From Crotalaria pallida (lineage: Eukaryota; Streptophyta; Magnoliopsida; Fabales; Fabaceae), in NCBI GenBank assembly GCA_037953625.1, contig CM075652.1, forward strand, positions 18,930,501 through 18,994,500: 64,000 nucleotides of DNA, given 5' to 3'. Positions 1 to 10,018 of this stretch are shown here, piece after piece. Each line of letters opens with the position of its first letter. The stretch's first letter is position 1. A model generated the notes under the pieces. It made no database searches. It was not told where the DNA came from and worked only from the letters and a program-made list of their open reading frames with translations. The position numbers and the translations under genes are program-made.

Positions 1-1840
1 GCCGCAGCGGGATCGCCTCACCGAGCCGTAAGTCAGGTTCTAATAGAACCCTGAGGTAAGGGGTTTTTTACCTTGCTTTAGAGAGTATTTTCTGATTAGT
101 ATATAATACTGGCTAAGAATAGGTGGGTATGCTTGTGACTGATTATTTGGGTAATTAATTTAGATTAAATATAAAGTAAGAAAATAAATGAAATGAACCA
201 TAAATTGATATTTGTGATTGAATATACAGGCTAAGTGCTAAGTGCTATATGTTATCATGTATGTTTATTTGGAGAACACGAACTCTGGTTGTTAATTGTG
301 AATGATTATAAGTGATTATTGTTTTGTATGTCTGGTTGATTTAAAGAGATATATGTGAATCATATAAGTGGTTGAATTGTGATGTTTGTGTGCTAAATGT
401 GTATTGCATAATGAATTAAATAATAACTAAAAGAAAGTATGTATGTATGAGATGTAAACTAGAATGAGAACTAAGGAATAGAAAGAGTTAAAAACGTCAT
501 GGTATAAACTTAGGGAATTGAAAATGTAGAGTGTGAAAATTGTTGTGTATGCTTGCATGATAAATGTGTGTTGAATGACGAATGAGATAACAAAATAATA
601 ATAAAAGGCAAGAGAGAAAAGGACAATTATAAAGAAATTAAAGAAGAGAAAAGATAATAAATGAAAAGAATAACTAAATAAGATAAACGGAATGAGGATG
701 AGAATAGTAAAAGGATACTTGTCACAGGTTAGGTCAGAAGGACCTGGTCGTGAGACCCTGTGGCCAATTGATAAAAGATTAATAAAAGAATGGGCCGGCG
801 CAGGTTAGATCGTGGGATCTGGTCGTAAGACCCTGTGGCCAACGCAGGTTAGATAGTATGATCTGGTCGTGAGACCCTATGGCGCAGGTTAGGTCGAAAT
901 ATCTGGTCGTGAGACCCTGTGACATAGGTTAGGTCATATGAATCTGGTCGTTAGACCTTGTGGATAGATAATAAAGAGTTGTCTGGTGCAGGTTAGGTCG
1001 TTGGGCCTGGTCGTTAGACCCTGTGACCAGCTAAATGAAAGGAATTGAATAAAGAATATTTTGGTGCAGGTTAGGTCGGTGGGCCTGGTCGTGAGACCCT
1101 ATAGCCAAATTAATAAAAAGAAAGAATACAAGAAAGAAAGAGAAGAAAACAAGAAAAATATAAAAGAAAGAAATAAAGAGAGAAGGCAAGATTGAAAGAT
1201 AATAGGATGTGAGTGAGAGAAAAGAGAATCAACAACACATGAAAAAGATAAAAGAGCGAAGAATATGGGTTTACGAGTGGCTAAGGGAATTCTTGTTTGT
1301 GTGTGATGCATGCTTGGTTTGATGATTGAAAATATGTGTTACGTGCTAAATGTGTTTGACTTAGTAGGTCATTATGTTTAGTTAGAAACTACTTTCTACT
1401 TCATGTGTAAAGCTCACCCTTACAACCATTTTTCAGGTACTGAGCTTGGAGCTTGCACAGTTTCTGGCCGAGCAGGTTGAACCTCCACTACGTGGAGTGT
1501 CCGTTTATTATTTTATGAGTGGACTGCAGTTTTAGCTATGTTAAAAACTATTATTTTGTAATTTAAAGATATGTATTAGTTGTACGCCCCTATTTGAGAT
1601 ATTTGGGGCATTAGGATCTATTTCTGGATAATATTTAAACGTTTTATGTTTTAAAAGTTCGCTGGTCTGGACAGGTTAAGTAGGTACAAAGTTGGAAATT
1701 TTGGTAAAATCCGAAAAACAGAGGAAACTCTGTCCGTTTTTCCTGAAAAATATTCTTAAGTATTTTAATTTAAAAAGAAATTTTCAAGTACCAATTTTTA
1801 TAAAATCCTAAATTAACTAAATACCTGTGAGGGTGTTACA
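1..1840 (+). repeat. 5' LTR (distal 1.84 kb) of the gag-only gypsy element
   Basis: It ends in GGTGTTACA, complementary to the TGTAACA that opens the other LTR, and is followed after three bases by the primer site. The first 873 bases match the right LTR. It holds seven hairpin repeats and otherwise AT-rich noncoding sequence. Confidence 0.85.
723..1105 (+). repeat. Seven ~40-bp hairpin repeats in the LTR
   Basis: The unit has the pattern CAGGTTAGRTC...GRYCT followed by GGTC-GTGA-GACC and CTGTG. Copies start near 723, 800, 843, 882, 922, 982 and 1063, with short spacers between some. The first stem changes on both sides together (AGGTC with GACCT, AGATC with GATCT, AGGTC with GGCCT). The second stem is usually closed by GTGA or GTAA, which are GNRA tetraloops as RNA. 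CACAG and CTGTG can pair around both, giving a three-way junction. The truncated right LTR keeps the first units (6733-6883). Confidence 0.8.
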
Positions 1841-1843
1841 TTA

Positions 1844-1857
1844 TGGTATCGGAGCAG
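1844..1857 (+). other. Primer binding site, initiator Met tRNA type
   Basis: TGGTATCGGAGCAG lies three bases after the LTR end and matches the usual plant TGGTATCAGAGC site with one change. It marks plus-strand orientation. Confidence 0.85.
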
Positions 1858-2013
1858 TTTTTCCTCGGCCTTTGGAGTGTGAACTCATAACTCCTGTGGT
1901 TTACTCAGGAAGCGAGTAACCAATAGATAGAGTCAAGTCTTATGTTAACTAACTAGATGGATAAATATAGATGCATATAGGTAAGTATGCTTAGCTGAGT
2001 ATGTACTCATTCC

Positions 2014-2045
<32 letters not shown>
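2014..2045 (+). repeat. (TA)n(TG)n microsatellite in the gag leader
   Basis: A run of TA repeats passes directly into TG repeats about 35 bases before the gag start. Confidence 0.95.
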
Positions 2046-2078
2046 CCTTAACTTGTTTTATTTTCAGAATCAGACCTC

Positions 2079-3066
2079 ATGGCACGGAGGCGTGCTGATA
2101 ATGACAGGATTACCAAGATTCTAGAAAATCTAGTTCAGCAGAACCAGAATCAGGCGGAAGCAGTTACTGCTGCTACAAATGCAGCTGCAGCAGCGGTAGC
2201 AGTAGTAAATCAGTATGCCCAGGCACGTCCAGCCCTAGCCGAAATTGATTGGCTGGCATAGTTTAGGAAAAACGGACCGCCTAGGTTCGAAGGAGGTTAT
2301 AATCCGGATGGAGCTCAGGGATGGCTTCAAGAATTGGAGAAGATTTTCCGTTGAACAGAAAGTCTCCTTGGCAACTTACATGCTCAGCGGAGAAGCAGAA
2401 TATTGGTGGGAGCATGTGCGAAGGGGCATGGAGCTAGCCAATCAGGAGGTCACTTGGGACAAGTTCAAGGAGGCATTTCTGGGAAAGTACTTCCCCGAGG
2501 ATGTACGTATGGAGAAAGAGTTAGCCTTCCTGAAATTAGAACAAGGGGACATGAGTGTCGACGAGTATGCGGCACAGTTTGAATATTTGATTCGCTAATC
2601 GAGCAGCTATCGGGATGCGGATGAGCGCACCAAATGCATCAAGTTTGAATCCGGCCTTCATGCAAAAATCAGGACTATGTTTGTTTACCAGAATATTGCC
2701 AACTTTTCTCAATTGGTGAACATGACAAGCGCCTACGAGAAGTCACTCAAGCAAGAATTACTTGAGGAGCGGAACAAAATAACTCATGGGTCAGAAGGTT
2801 CCAGCAGAGGCAAGGAACTGGCCCGGGAATCAGACCCATACACTAACATTGGCGTCGAAGTCGTGGCTCCAGAAGCTGCAAACCTGAATATGGATGCCCC
2901 GAGAACTAGGCCACCATGTCCACATTGTGGAAAGTTCCATAACCGTAAATGTTGGATGTTTAGGCAGCATAGGCGGGAGGGTCTTTGTTTCCATTGTGGA
3001 CAATCTGGACACCGTGCTGCAAAATGTCCTATGAACACCTTGGAGAAAGGAGACGGTCTCGGTTAA
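2079..3066 (+). pseudogene. Ty3/gypsy Gag remnant (capsid and nucleocapsid)
   Basis: The product would form the particle and bind element RNA. It opens MARRRADNDRITKILENL, continues with a Retrotrans_gag capsid segment (SGEAEYWWEHV, LGKYFPEDV, QGDMSVDEYAAQFE) and ends with the Tekay arrangement of two cysteine clusters: CPHCGKFHNRKC, then an intact CCHC knuckle CFHCGQSGHRAAKC. It is broken by an in-frame TAG at 2259-2261, a frameshift near 2350 and a TAA at 2596-2598. Just after the final stop, in another frame, a few codons (VQGTFYVNSVP) look like the start of the protease domain, before the DSG site. Pol must therefore have been lost from inside protease onward. The family call is firm; the exact start is only the first ATG after the leader. 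Confidence 0.85.
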
Positions 3067-4885
3067 CGCACGAAAGGCTAGAAGGAGCGAATAAACTGGT
3101 CCAAGGTACTTTTTATGTTAATAGTGTGCCAATGGTTTATTTAAAATGTCTGTTCTTAGTATAGCTTAAAAGGGTTCGAATTTCATTGACACGTTCTGAA
3201 TAAAACCGAACTAATCAACTTAATAATTCTTAAGAGCGATAGATTTTCTAAGAGGGATAGAATTAACCCAAGTAGAGTTCCTTCCGAACTCTTTGCATAG
3301 GATTAGGGAGGGAACCTGAGATTAAAGCGAAATGTAGAGACATTAAGCCCGTATATGTTAGGGGTAGAGTGGTAGATTGTAGACACCTCGTGAGAATCGA
3401 ACAAAAACCCATAGGAACTTATTACAAACTCAAAGACCGCCTATGGATAGTCAACCCCTCGTAACTTCCGATCGCGAATAACGGCCGAGAACTCCCGTAC
3501 CCGATTATTATTATCAATTAAGTGTACTACTTGACATTGATGTAACGTGGTATGTCAATGCCAAGTGGGGGAGTAAGGAACCATAGTTGGAATCCGTTAC
3601 TCCTAGCTGATTATATCTGGACACTTAGCCGAAAGAACCTTTCCCTAATATTCGAAGTTGGTACTCACAAGTGCCGGAGTAAGGACAAGTCAACCATTAG
3701 TTCGGAGGAAATGCCTTTTTGGATGAATATCTAGTAGAAATGCATTCTTTAGGATAATCTTCTTTGTCTTCTTGCTTGACATGTATCTAATCATGTTATC
3801 GTCTCCAATGCATGTGTCTACCCAATTCTTGTCATGTTGGCGACCCTCTTGGACCCGCCAATCACCATACAGTATGGAGAAAACCATACGCGGTAAGACA
3901 CCACAACCTTCTCAAACACGTCAACCCAACACGACTCTCGGTTTCGAAAGTAGTGCAAGACTTAAGGTGATAGAAGGTCAGATTCCATTAGCTTTCTTGT
4001 TCTGTATCAAATTCATTCAAGCTTTCCTTAAGGTCTAATTCGAAGAAGGTTGTAAGGGATTGCTGACATAAACCCAAGGTATGTCTTGAGTGTCGTTGGT
4101 CTAAAATATTGTTTAATAGAATGTTCAAACATCAAGAATACTTGCCAACCTCCAACCTTTGACCATCAAAAATTGTTTAAGAATTTAATAGTAAATCTGA
4201 AAGCCTTAACTAGTACCTCAATTCGTGCAAGTAAATCCCTTCCTTCTCATTCTTCTTGGTTTGACATGACCTCGAAGTAGCGACTTTTGATCACGGATCG
4301 GATCTAAGATTTCTCACTCCAATCTACTAAACATTGTGAACTTACGAACTTCTTCTTGTTTCTTATCCTAGAATATCCATCGTTCCCGGAGTTCCAGTCT
4401 TATTTATTCGATCTGGTTCCGGGAAATTCCTAGCCATAAGCTGCTACACTCTGCGAAAAGTCTTTGGATCGCATAATCTTATGCTATTTCCTTAAAGCGA
4501 AGTCGCAATTTCCTCGTGAATTCCAAAGATTATATTTTCTATTGTTGTTAGATTCTTGCATTCTTTATTAAGAGTCGTATGAAAGGCAATCAGGAGCCGA
4601 CACGTTCGATTTCCTGCTTCCTGGCATCGGAATAAGCAGGTAAGTCGATGCTAAGTGGGGGAGGATTTCAACCCAAGAAATGGAAGATGGAACTTTAATA
4701 ATAAGGAAATGGTGAATCCTGTCGCGATAGAGGAGATACGTAGTCTCCGAGGACAGACATGACAATACTAAGAAGAATGGACCTAAACACATCAGAAGCG
4801 GGGAAATAGAACCGACAGGAACCCCATTAGCTGGATGGTTCTCCGCGTTACGAAGTAACCCGAATTTCGGGGACGAAATTCCCGT
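3067..4885 (+). other. Noncoding internal region in place of pol
   Basis: About 1.8 kb without a recognisable protein on either strand. Besides the true polypurine tract it holds two look-alikes, CAAGTGGGGGAG near 3561 and TAAGTGGGGGAGGAT near 4651. The segment just before the 3' LTR keeps the Tekay wording TTCGGGGACGAAATT. Confidence 0.75.
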
Positions 4886-4899
4886 AAGTGGGGGAGGAT
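4886..4899 (+). other. Polypurine tract of the gag-only gypsy element
   Basis: AAGTGGGGGAGGAT directly abuts the LTR start TGTAACATCC. This is the plus-strand primer position in Ty3 elements. Confidence 0.85.
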
Positions 4900-6883
4900 T
4901 GTAACATCCTGATTTTCTTTTGTATTATAAATTTTTAGTTTGATCAAATTAAATGATAAATTCTTATATATATATATATATTTATTAAAGTGTTGGTATT
5001 TTCATAAAGTACCTTATATTATTTCTATTTGACTATTTTATTTATATACCTTAAAAGTAAACTCATTTAGAGTAATTACCCTATATGGAAAAATACATTT
5101 TTATATGTTACTTGTTTTTGACATATTCAATATTATTTTATGTTTAATATTTCCAAACTTCTAACTCTATGATTTTTTTTATGTGTGTTCATTTGATGAT
5201 TTAAAATTTATTGTAGGTATTTCTTTGGATTAAAAATAAATAAATAGATAATAATAGTAATATTAGTAGTAGTAGTAGTAATAATAATAATAATAAAAAA
5301 TTTAAAAAAAAAATAATAAAGAGGAAGGGGTTCAAACCCCCCCCACTCCTCCTTCTTCTCCAGCCGGCCCTAACTTTGGGCAACACCACCTCCCTTTCAT
5401 ACTTCTCCTTCTCCTGCGTCTGGCCCCTCTTCCACGGCCTCCACCGCCTTCAATCCCGCCGGCGCCGCCCTGAAGCAAGCCACCACCACATGTCCTTCTC
5501 TCTCTCTCTCTCCCTCTCCTGCCTCGCGATTTCTCTCTCACTATGGGTCGCGAATCGCGACTCCCTCCCTCTGCAAATCGGACCGCCGAAGTCAACCGCC
5601 ACGAGCAAGCAACCAGCCCCGTCGCCATCTCCTCTCCCTGGAATCGCCGCCGCCGAACCTAACCGCAGCGCCAATCGCAGCCGTCACCTCTCTTGCTCGT
5701 GAACCGACTGCCGCCGCCGTACATGAAGCTCTCGAACCAGGGCCATTGACCAGCCACCATCTCCAACTCCTCCAGTATGTGGTGTTCGCTGTGGGTCAAG
5801 ATCAACCGCCAACCTTTTGGCCTTGCTGTGGTGGTTGTATGGTTGGTTCAGATCGGGTTCAACCGTTGGAGCCAATTTCTCTCTGAACTGGGTCTGAATG
5901 AACCACTTTGTTGTGCTCTGAGCCGGAGACTCATGTAGCTTTAGAGTCAAACCGACCCCGGTCGTGTAAGCAATAGTTGCCGCTGGTGGATTTGGACTAG
6001 TTCGACGTAAGCCGCAGCGGGATCGCCTCACCGAGCCGTAAGTCAGGTTCTAATAGAACCCTGAGGTAAGGGGTTCTTTACCTTGCTTTAGAGAGTATTT
6101 TCTTATTAGTATATAATACTGGCTAAGAATAGGTGGGTATGTTTGTGACTGATTATTTGGGTAATTAATTTAGATTAAATATAAAGTAAGAAAATAAATG
6201 AAATGAACCATAAATTGATATTTGTGATTGAATATACAGGCTAAGTGCTAAGTGCTATATGTTATCATGTATGTTTATTTGGAGAACAGGAACTCTGGTT
6301 GTTAATTGTGAATGATTATAAGTGATTATTGTTTTGTATGTCTGGTTGATTTAAAGAGATATATGTGAATCATATAAGTGGTTGAATTGTGATGTTTGTG
6401 TGCTAAATGTGTATCGCATAATGAATTGAATAATAACTAAAAGAAAGTATGTATGTATGAGATGTAAACTAGAATGAGAACTAAGGAATAGAAATAGTTA
6501 AAAACGTTATGGCATAAACTTAGGGAATTGAAAATGTAGAGTGTGAAAATTGTTGTGTATGCTTGCATGATAAATGTGTGTTGAATGACGAATGAGATAA
6601 CAAATTAATAATAAAAGGCAAGAGATAAAAGGATAATTATAAAGAAATTAAAGAAGAGAAAAGATAATAAATGAAAAGAATAACTAAATAAGATAAACGG
6701 AATGAGGATGAGAATAGTAAAAGGATACTTGTCACAGGTTAGGTCGGAAGGACCTGGTCGTGAGACCCTGTGGCCAATTGATAAAAGACTAATAAAAGAA
6801 TGGGCCGGCGCAGGTTAGATCGTGGGATCTGGTCGTAAGACCCTGTGGCCAACGCAGGTTAGATAGTATGATCTGGTTGTGAG
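4900..6883 (+). repeat. 3' LTR (proximal ~2 kb), truncated
   Basis: It starts TGTAACATCC. Positions 6011-6883 match 1-873 of the window. It contains an (AGT/AAT)n tract near 5255-5296 and a GC-rich, pyrimidine-biased stretch at 5335-5750. Homology to the other LTR ends at GAG (6881-6883), inside the third hairpin unit. Confidence 0.85.
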
Positions 6884-7151
6884 CAAAGCAAAGCATTTGG
6901 ATACCAAAAAGCAAAGCATGATTATTTTGTAGGAACAAATGAAGAGCAAAAAAAATCTACAATTATTATCCATTATTTGCATCTTCAAGTATCAAGAGAA
7001 ATTTCAACATGCTTATCGTCTCCTCAAAGTATATAATGGGTATCAATTCACAAGCATGATCATTTTATACATTCCCAAGTGGTAACAAATGCTTACACTT
7101 ATCTTACAATTGTTACAATTGATATTTACAATTAGTGTCATATACTTTTTG

Positions 7152-7366
7152 TCAATTGGTATCATTATGTTACATTTGGTTTACATTATGTGATTATCAT
7201 ACTATTTTGCATAAGTGTTTGTGTTGTTTTACAATTGGTATTGTTTTCACAATTAGTATCATTCTTTGTCAAGTGATATTATGATTTCAAATTTCAAACG
7301 ATATTTTCAATTAGTTCTTTTCAATTGGTATCACATTTGAAGTTATATTTCATTGTTCAATTGGTA
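7152..7366 (+). repeat. Dispersed PBS-like decamers TCAATTGGTA
   Basis: Copies of NCAATTGGTA lie at 7152, 7231, 7321 and 7357, with degenerate copies between them. In the sister element this decamer spans the LTR end plus the start of the primer site. Confidence 0.75.
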
Positions 7367-7637
7367 TCAATTTTGTAGAGAAAGGATTATTAATTTCTCA
7401 TAATTTGGCTTAAGATTTCATTGTTATATTACTTTTTGATAATGCCAAAAGGGGGTGAAAAGGTTGTTTTGTTCTTTTTATATAGGGGGAGCAAAGTTGT
7501 TGAAGATAGAGGGAGAATCTAGCTTAACTCAATTGGATTTCAAATGTCAAAATGCATTTATTGAGGGGGAGCAAGAGTCTCAACAAGTGATCAAATGTTT
7601 CGACAATCAACAACGTCAAAACATGTTTGTCATCATC

Positions 7638-7651
7638 AAAAATGGGGAGAT
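7638..7651 (+). other. Polypurine tract of the plus-strand Sirevirus fragment
   Basis: AAAAATGGGGAGAT lies directly before the LTR start TGTTAGATC, as in the sister element. Confidence 0.75.
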
Positions 7652-7781
7652 TGTTAGATCTAGTATGCATGTGCATGTGGAGATTGTTAGATCTATTATA
7701 CAAGTGCATGGTTTTGATAATGACAATGTTTTGAACAAACTCAAGTCATGGAGAAGCTCACCAAAGAACAACAAAAGCAAC

Positions 7782-9088
7782 TGTTTCGGACCACTTTGTG
7801 CGATAAGTAAATAATTAGTGCAAAGATAATGGGTTCATAAGCTTAGTGAAGCATTTGGCTTTTATTACTTTGAAATGGGACTTGAGGAGAAAAATACAAG
7901 AGCGAGAGGTTCACACTTATGGTGTTTACGCAAAGTGAGGGAGTGTGCGCCTTCAGCTTTTCACACTCTCCTCTGTATTCTGAAACTCAAGCTTTTACAG
8001 AAGCTTCTATTCTCTCCTCTTTCTTATGCTCTCTTGGGATTTCAGTTGATTTGAATGGAGTCTTAGTCTCCCCTTCCCTCGGTTCAGATTGCCCTCTACG
8101 TTGGAAGATCTCTCTCTCTCTGTATTTAGTGGTTATTGCTGTGTGTTGTTCTCCATGTGTTGGAGTTGTTGAAGTTGTTCTTGTTGTTGTTGTTATGGTG
8201 GTTGCTGGAGGTGTGCGCTCTCTGTCTCAGCTCCTTCCTTGTATCTCTCTCGTGTTCTGTCTCTTGCTTCTCTTTAATGTTCCTTCTCTGATATTTAGAG
8301 AAGAGAACTGGTGTTTCATGTGTTTATCATGTGTTTTCCTCCGTTGAGTTCCTCTTTTTTCCTCTTGTTCGTGTTCTCCCTCTAAGTTGCAGAGGAGAGA
8401 ACCTTGTGTTTTTGTTATTGTCGCTCTGGTGTATTGCTTCTCTCTCTCCCGTCTCAGTTGTCCCCTTGGAAGGAGAAGAATCTCCTATTTATAATGGTTC
8501 TTTAGACCAGTGGTTACTGGTTGCTCACCTTTTGTTCGTTGGGTAATAGCACTTTGCATCATGTGCTCAGGGCATCTTCTCAGTAGCTTTGTCTTCTTTA
8601 TCATTTTGGGCATTGGCATTCAATGGCTGCAGGGAGGAGCTGTGCAAGTCATGCCATTCTTGGCTTTGCCTTGGGAGTGGCCAAGTGAGGTAAGCAAAGA
8701 TTCTCTCTTGGCTTCCTACACAAGCCGTTGAAGTCTTAGGAGGCTGGGTTGCCTTTGTTTGTACGTGTATGCGCCTTCCGCAAGCTTCATTCCCTGTTCG
8801 CTCTCATTTATCATGACTTTCTCCCCAAGTTTCCATGACACCTGGGGCGCTTTGGGAGGACATGTTGTGCTCAATGTCATCAGTACGTCTTGCTCTTTCT
8901 CCTGGGCACATCATCAGAATGTGTCGCCTTGATGACTGTCGCTCTGAGCATGTGACGCTTTGGGCAGTTCTTGGTGCTTGCACGCCTATATCAGTGTCCT
9001 TTATTGTTTTATTTTTGTTTGATGATTTTTGGGCCTTTATACAAACTGGGCTTTGCAATTTGGGCCCCTAAATATTGAGGTATCAACA
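7782..9088 (-). repeat. 3' LTR of the Tat-like element
   Basis: 1307 bp, TG...CA ended, nearly identical to 15426-16730 apart from scattered substitutions and a few small indels. Confidence 0.9.
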
Positions 9089-9100
9089 ATTGCCCCATTT
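9089..9100 (-). other. Polypurine tract of the Tat-like element
   Basis: Read on the minus strand this is AAATGGGGCAAT, directly followed by the LTR start TGTTGATACC. Confidence 0.7.
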
Positions 9101-9537
9101 GCAGTGAGAAAGGAAGGATTTCCTTTTCAGTGCAAATCCTACCTTGTTTCCCCTCTCACCTGTTTCTCCTTTTCCTTCTTTCCGTTCCACTCATTCTTCG
9201 CTCTTGTCTTCTTTGTTCTGAGTTCCCTTGATCTGAGGTGTGCTTTCATGTAAGGGTCACTACCACAGGTGGGTGGCAAGAATGGATTGAGGACGTATTT
9301 CAGAAAGATGCATCCTTAAGGGAGCATCAAAGTTAGACAGGGGCGTGCGCTTTCAGATGTCGCTCTTGGACCTGCACACTTTCTTCTCTCTTTTTCCTGT
9401 TTGAGGTTGAACTGAGGGGACGCCTTCGGACTGCATGACATGGGGTAGAGCGTCGCCTTTGGGACTGAACAGAGATACTTCATACTGCTACTACCGGGCA
9501 AGGTGTCGCCCTTTGTACTGGACTGAGGGCGCCTTTA

Positions 9538-9776
9538 GTGCGCGCTTTCGTTGTGCGCCTTCGGTGCGCGCTTTCATTGTGCGCCTTCGGTGTGCGCTTT
9601 CGTTGTGCGCCTTCGTTGTGCGCCTTCGGTGCGCGCTTTCGTTGTGCGCCTTCGTTGTGCGCCTTCGGTGCGCGCTTTCGTTGTGCGCCTTCGTTGTGCG
9701 CCTTCGGTGCGCGCTTTCGTTGTGCGCCTTCGTTGTGCGCCTTCGGTGCTCGCTTTCGTTGTGCGCCTTCGACCAC
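9538..9776. repeat. 13-bp based tandem repeat with 26- and 39-bp higher order
   Basis: The base unit is about GTTGTGCGCCTTC. The variant GTGCGCGCTTTCG recurs at 9538, 9564 and 9590 (26-bp steps) and then 9629, 9668, 9707 and 9746 (39-bp steps). Because 39 is divisible by three and the unit has no stop, at least five reading frames stay open. The predicted 13-residue repeats are a by-product, not evidence of a protein. Confidence 0.9.
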
Positions 9777-10018
9777 TGATGGATAGTGACTCCCATTCTC
9801 TTTGGTTTCTTCTCTGATGTATTATTGATTAATTACTCTTTACTGTTGTTGCTCTTATCGCTCTTGCGGTGGAGTTATTATTCTGGGGAGCGACGTACGC
9901 TTCTCGGAGGTCGCTCTGGGACTTTCGCAATTTATTCTCCTTTTCTTCTAGAGAGTTACTACAGACTCTGTTCACTTCACTGTTGCTATTCCTGTTGCTT
10001 CTGTTCATTAGTTTTGAG

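Larger units (their letters stand above)
1..6883 (+). mobile_element. Gag-only Ty3/gypsy LTR element (TR-GAG type, Tekay-like), cut at both ends
   Basis: Bases 1-873 and 6011-6883 are direct repeats differing at roughly 16 sites, so they are parts of two LTRs. The internal region runs from 1841 to 4899 and holds a methionine-tRNA primer site, a broken gag and a polypurine tract, but no RT, RNase H or integrase. The joined LTR length is about 2.95 kb. The window edge removes the start of the left LTR, and the right LTR stops at an abrupt junction with a Sirevirus fragment, so no target duplication can be checked. Gag style, LTR ends (TGTAACATCC to GGTGTTACA) and the sequence before the 3' LTR fit Tekay-type chromoviruses. 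It would depend on an autonomous partner for pol. Confidence 0.85.
6884..7781 (+). mobile_element. Sirevirus 3' fragment (end of gag, noncoding tail, start of 3' LTR)
   Basis: It is homologous in inverted orientation to the last gag codons and 3' tail of the gag-only Sirevirus at 18558-24408: compare CATTTGGATACCAAAA here with its complement near 20965. The LTR starts at 7652 (TGTTAGATC). It is interrupted at 7781 by the Tat-like element and resumes at 16736. Everything 5' of the gag end is missing. Confidence 0.8.

Noticed and set aside
5332..6031. Open frames on both strands in a GC-rich stretch
   Set aside because: Inside the 3' LTR; compositional bias (CT-rich runs) explains them and no domain is visible.
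7919..9253. Hydrophobic frames repeated at 15563-16373
   Set aside because: They are the two LTR copies of the Tat-like element read against its sense, with frame differences between copies.
9480..9817. Overlapping open frames on both strands with 13-residue repeats
   Set aside because: They all arise from one stop-free tandem repeat whose 39-bp period keeps every frame open; no frame is favoured.
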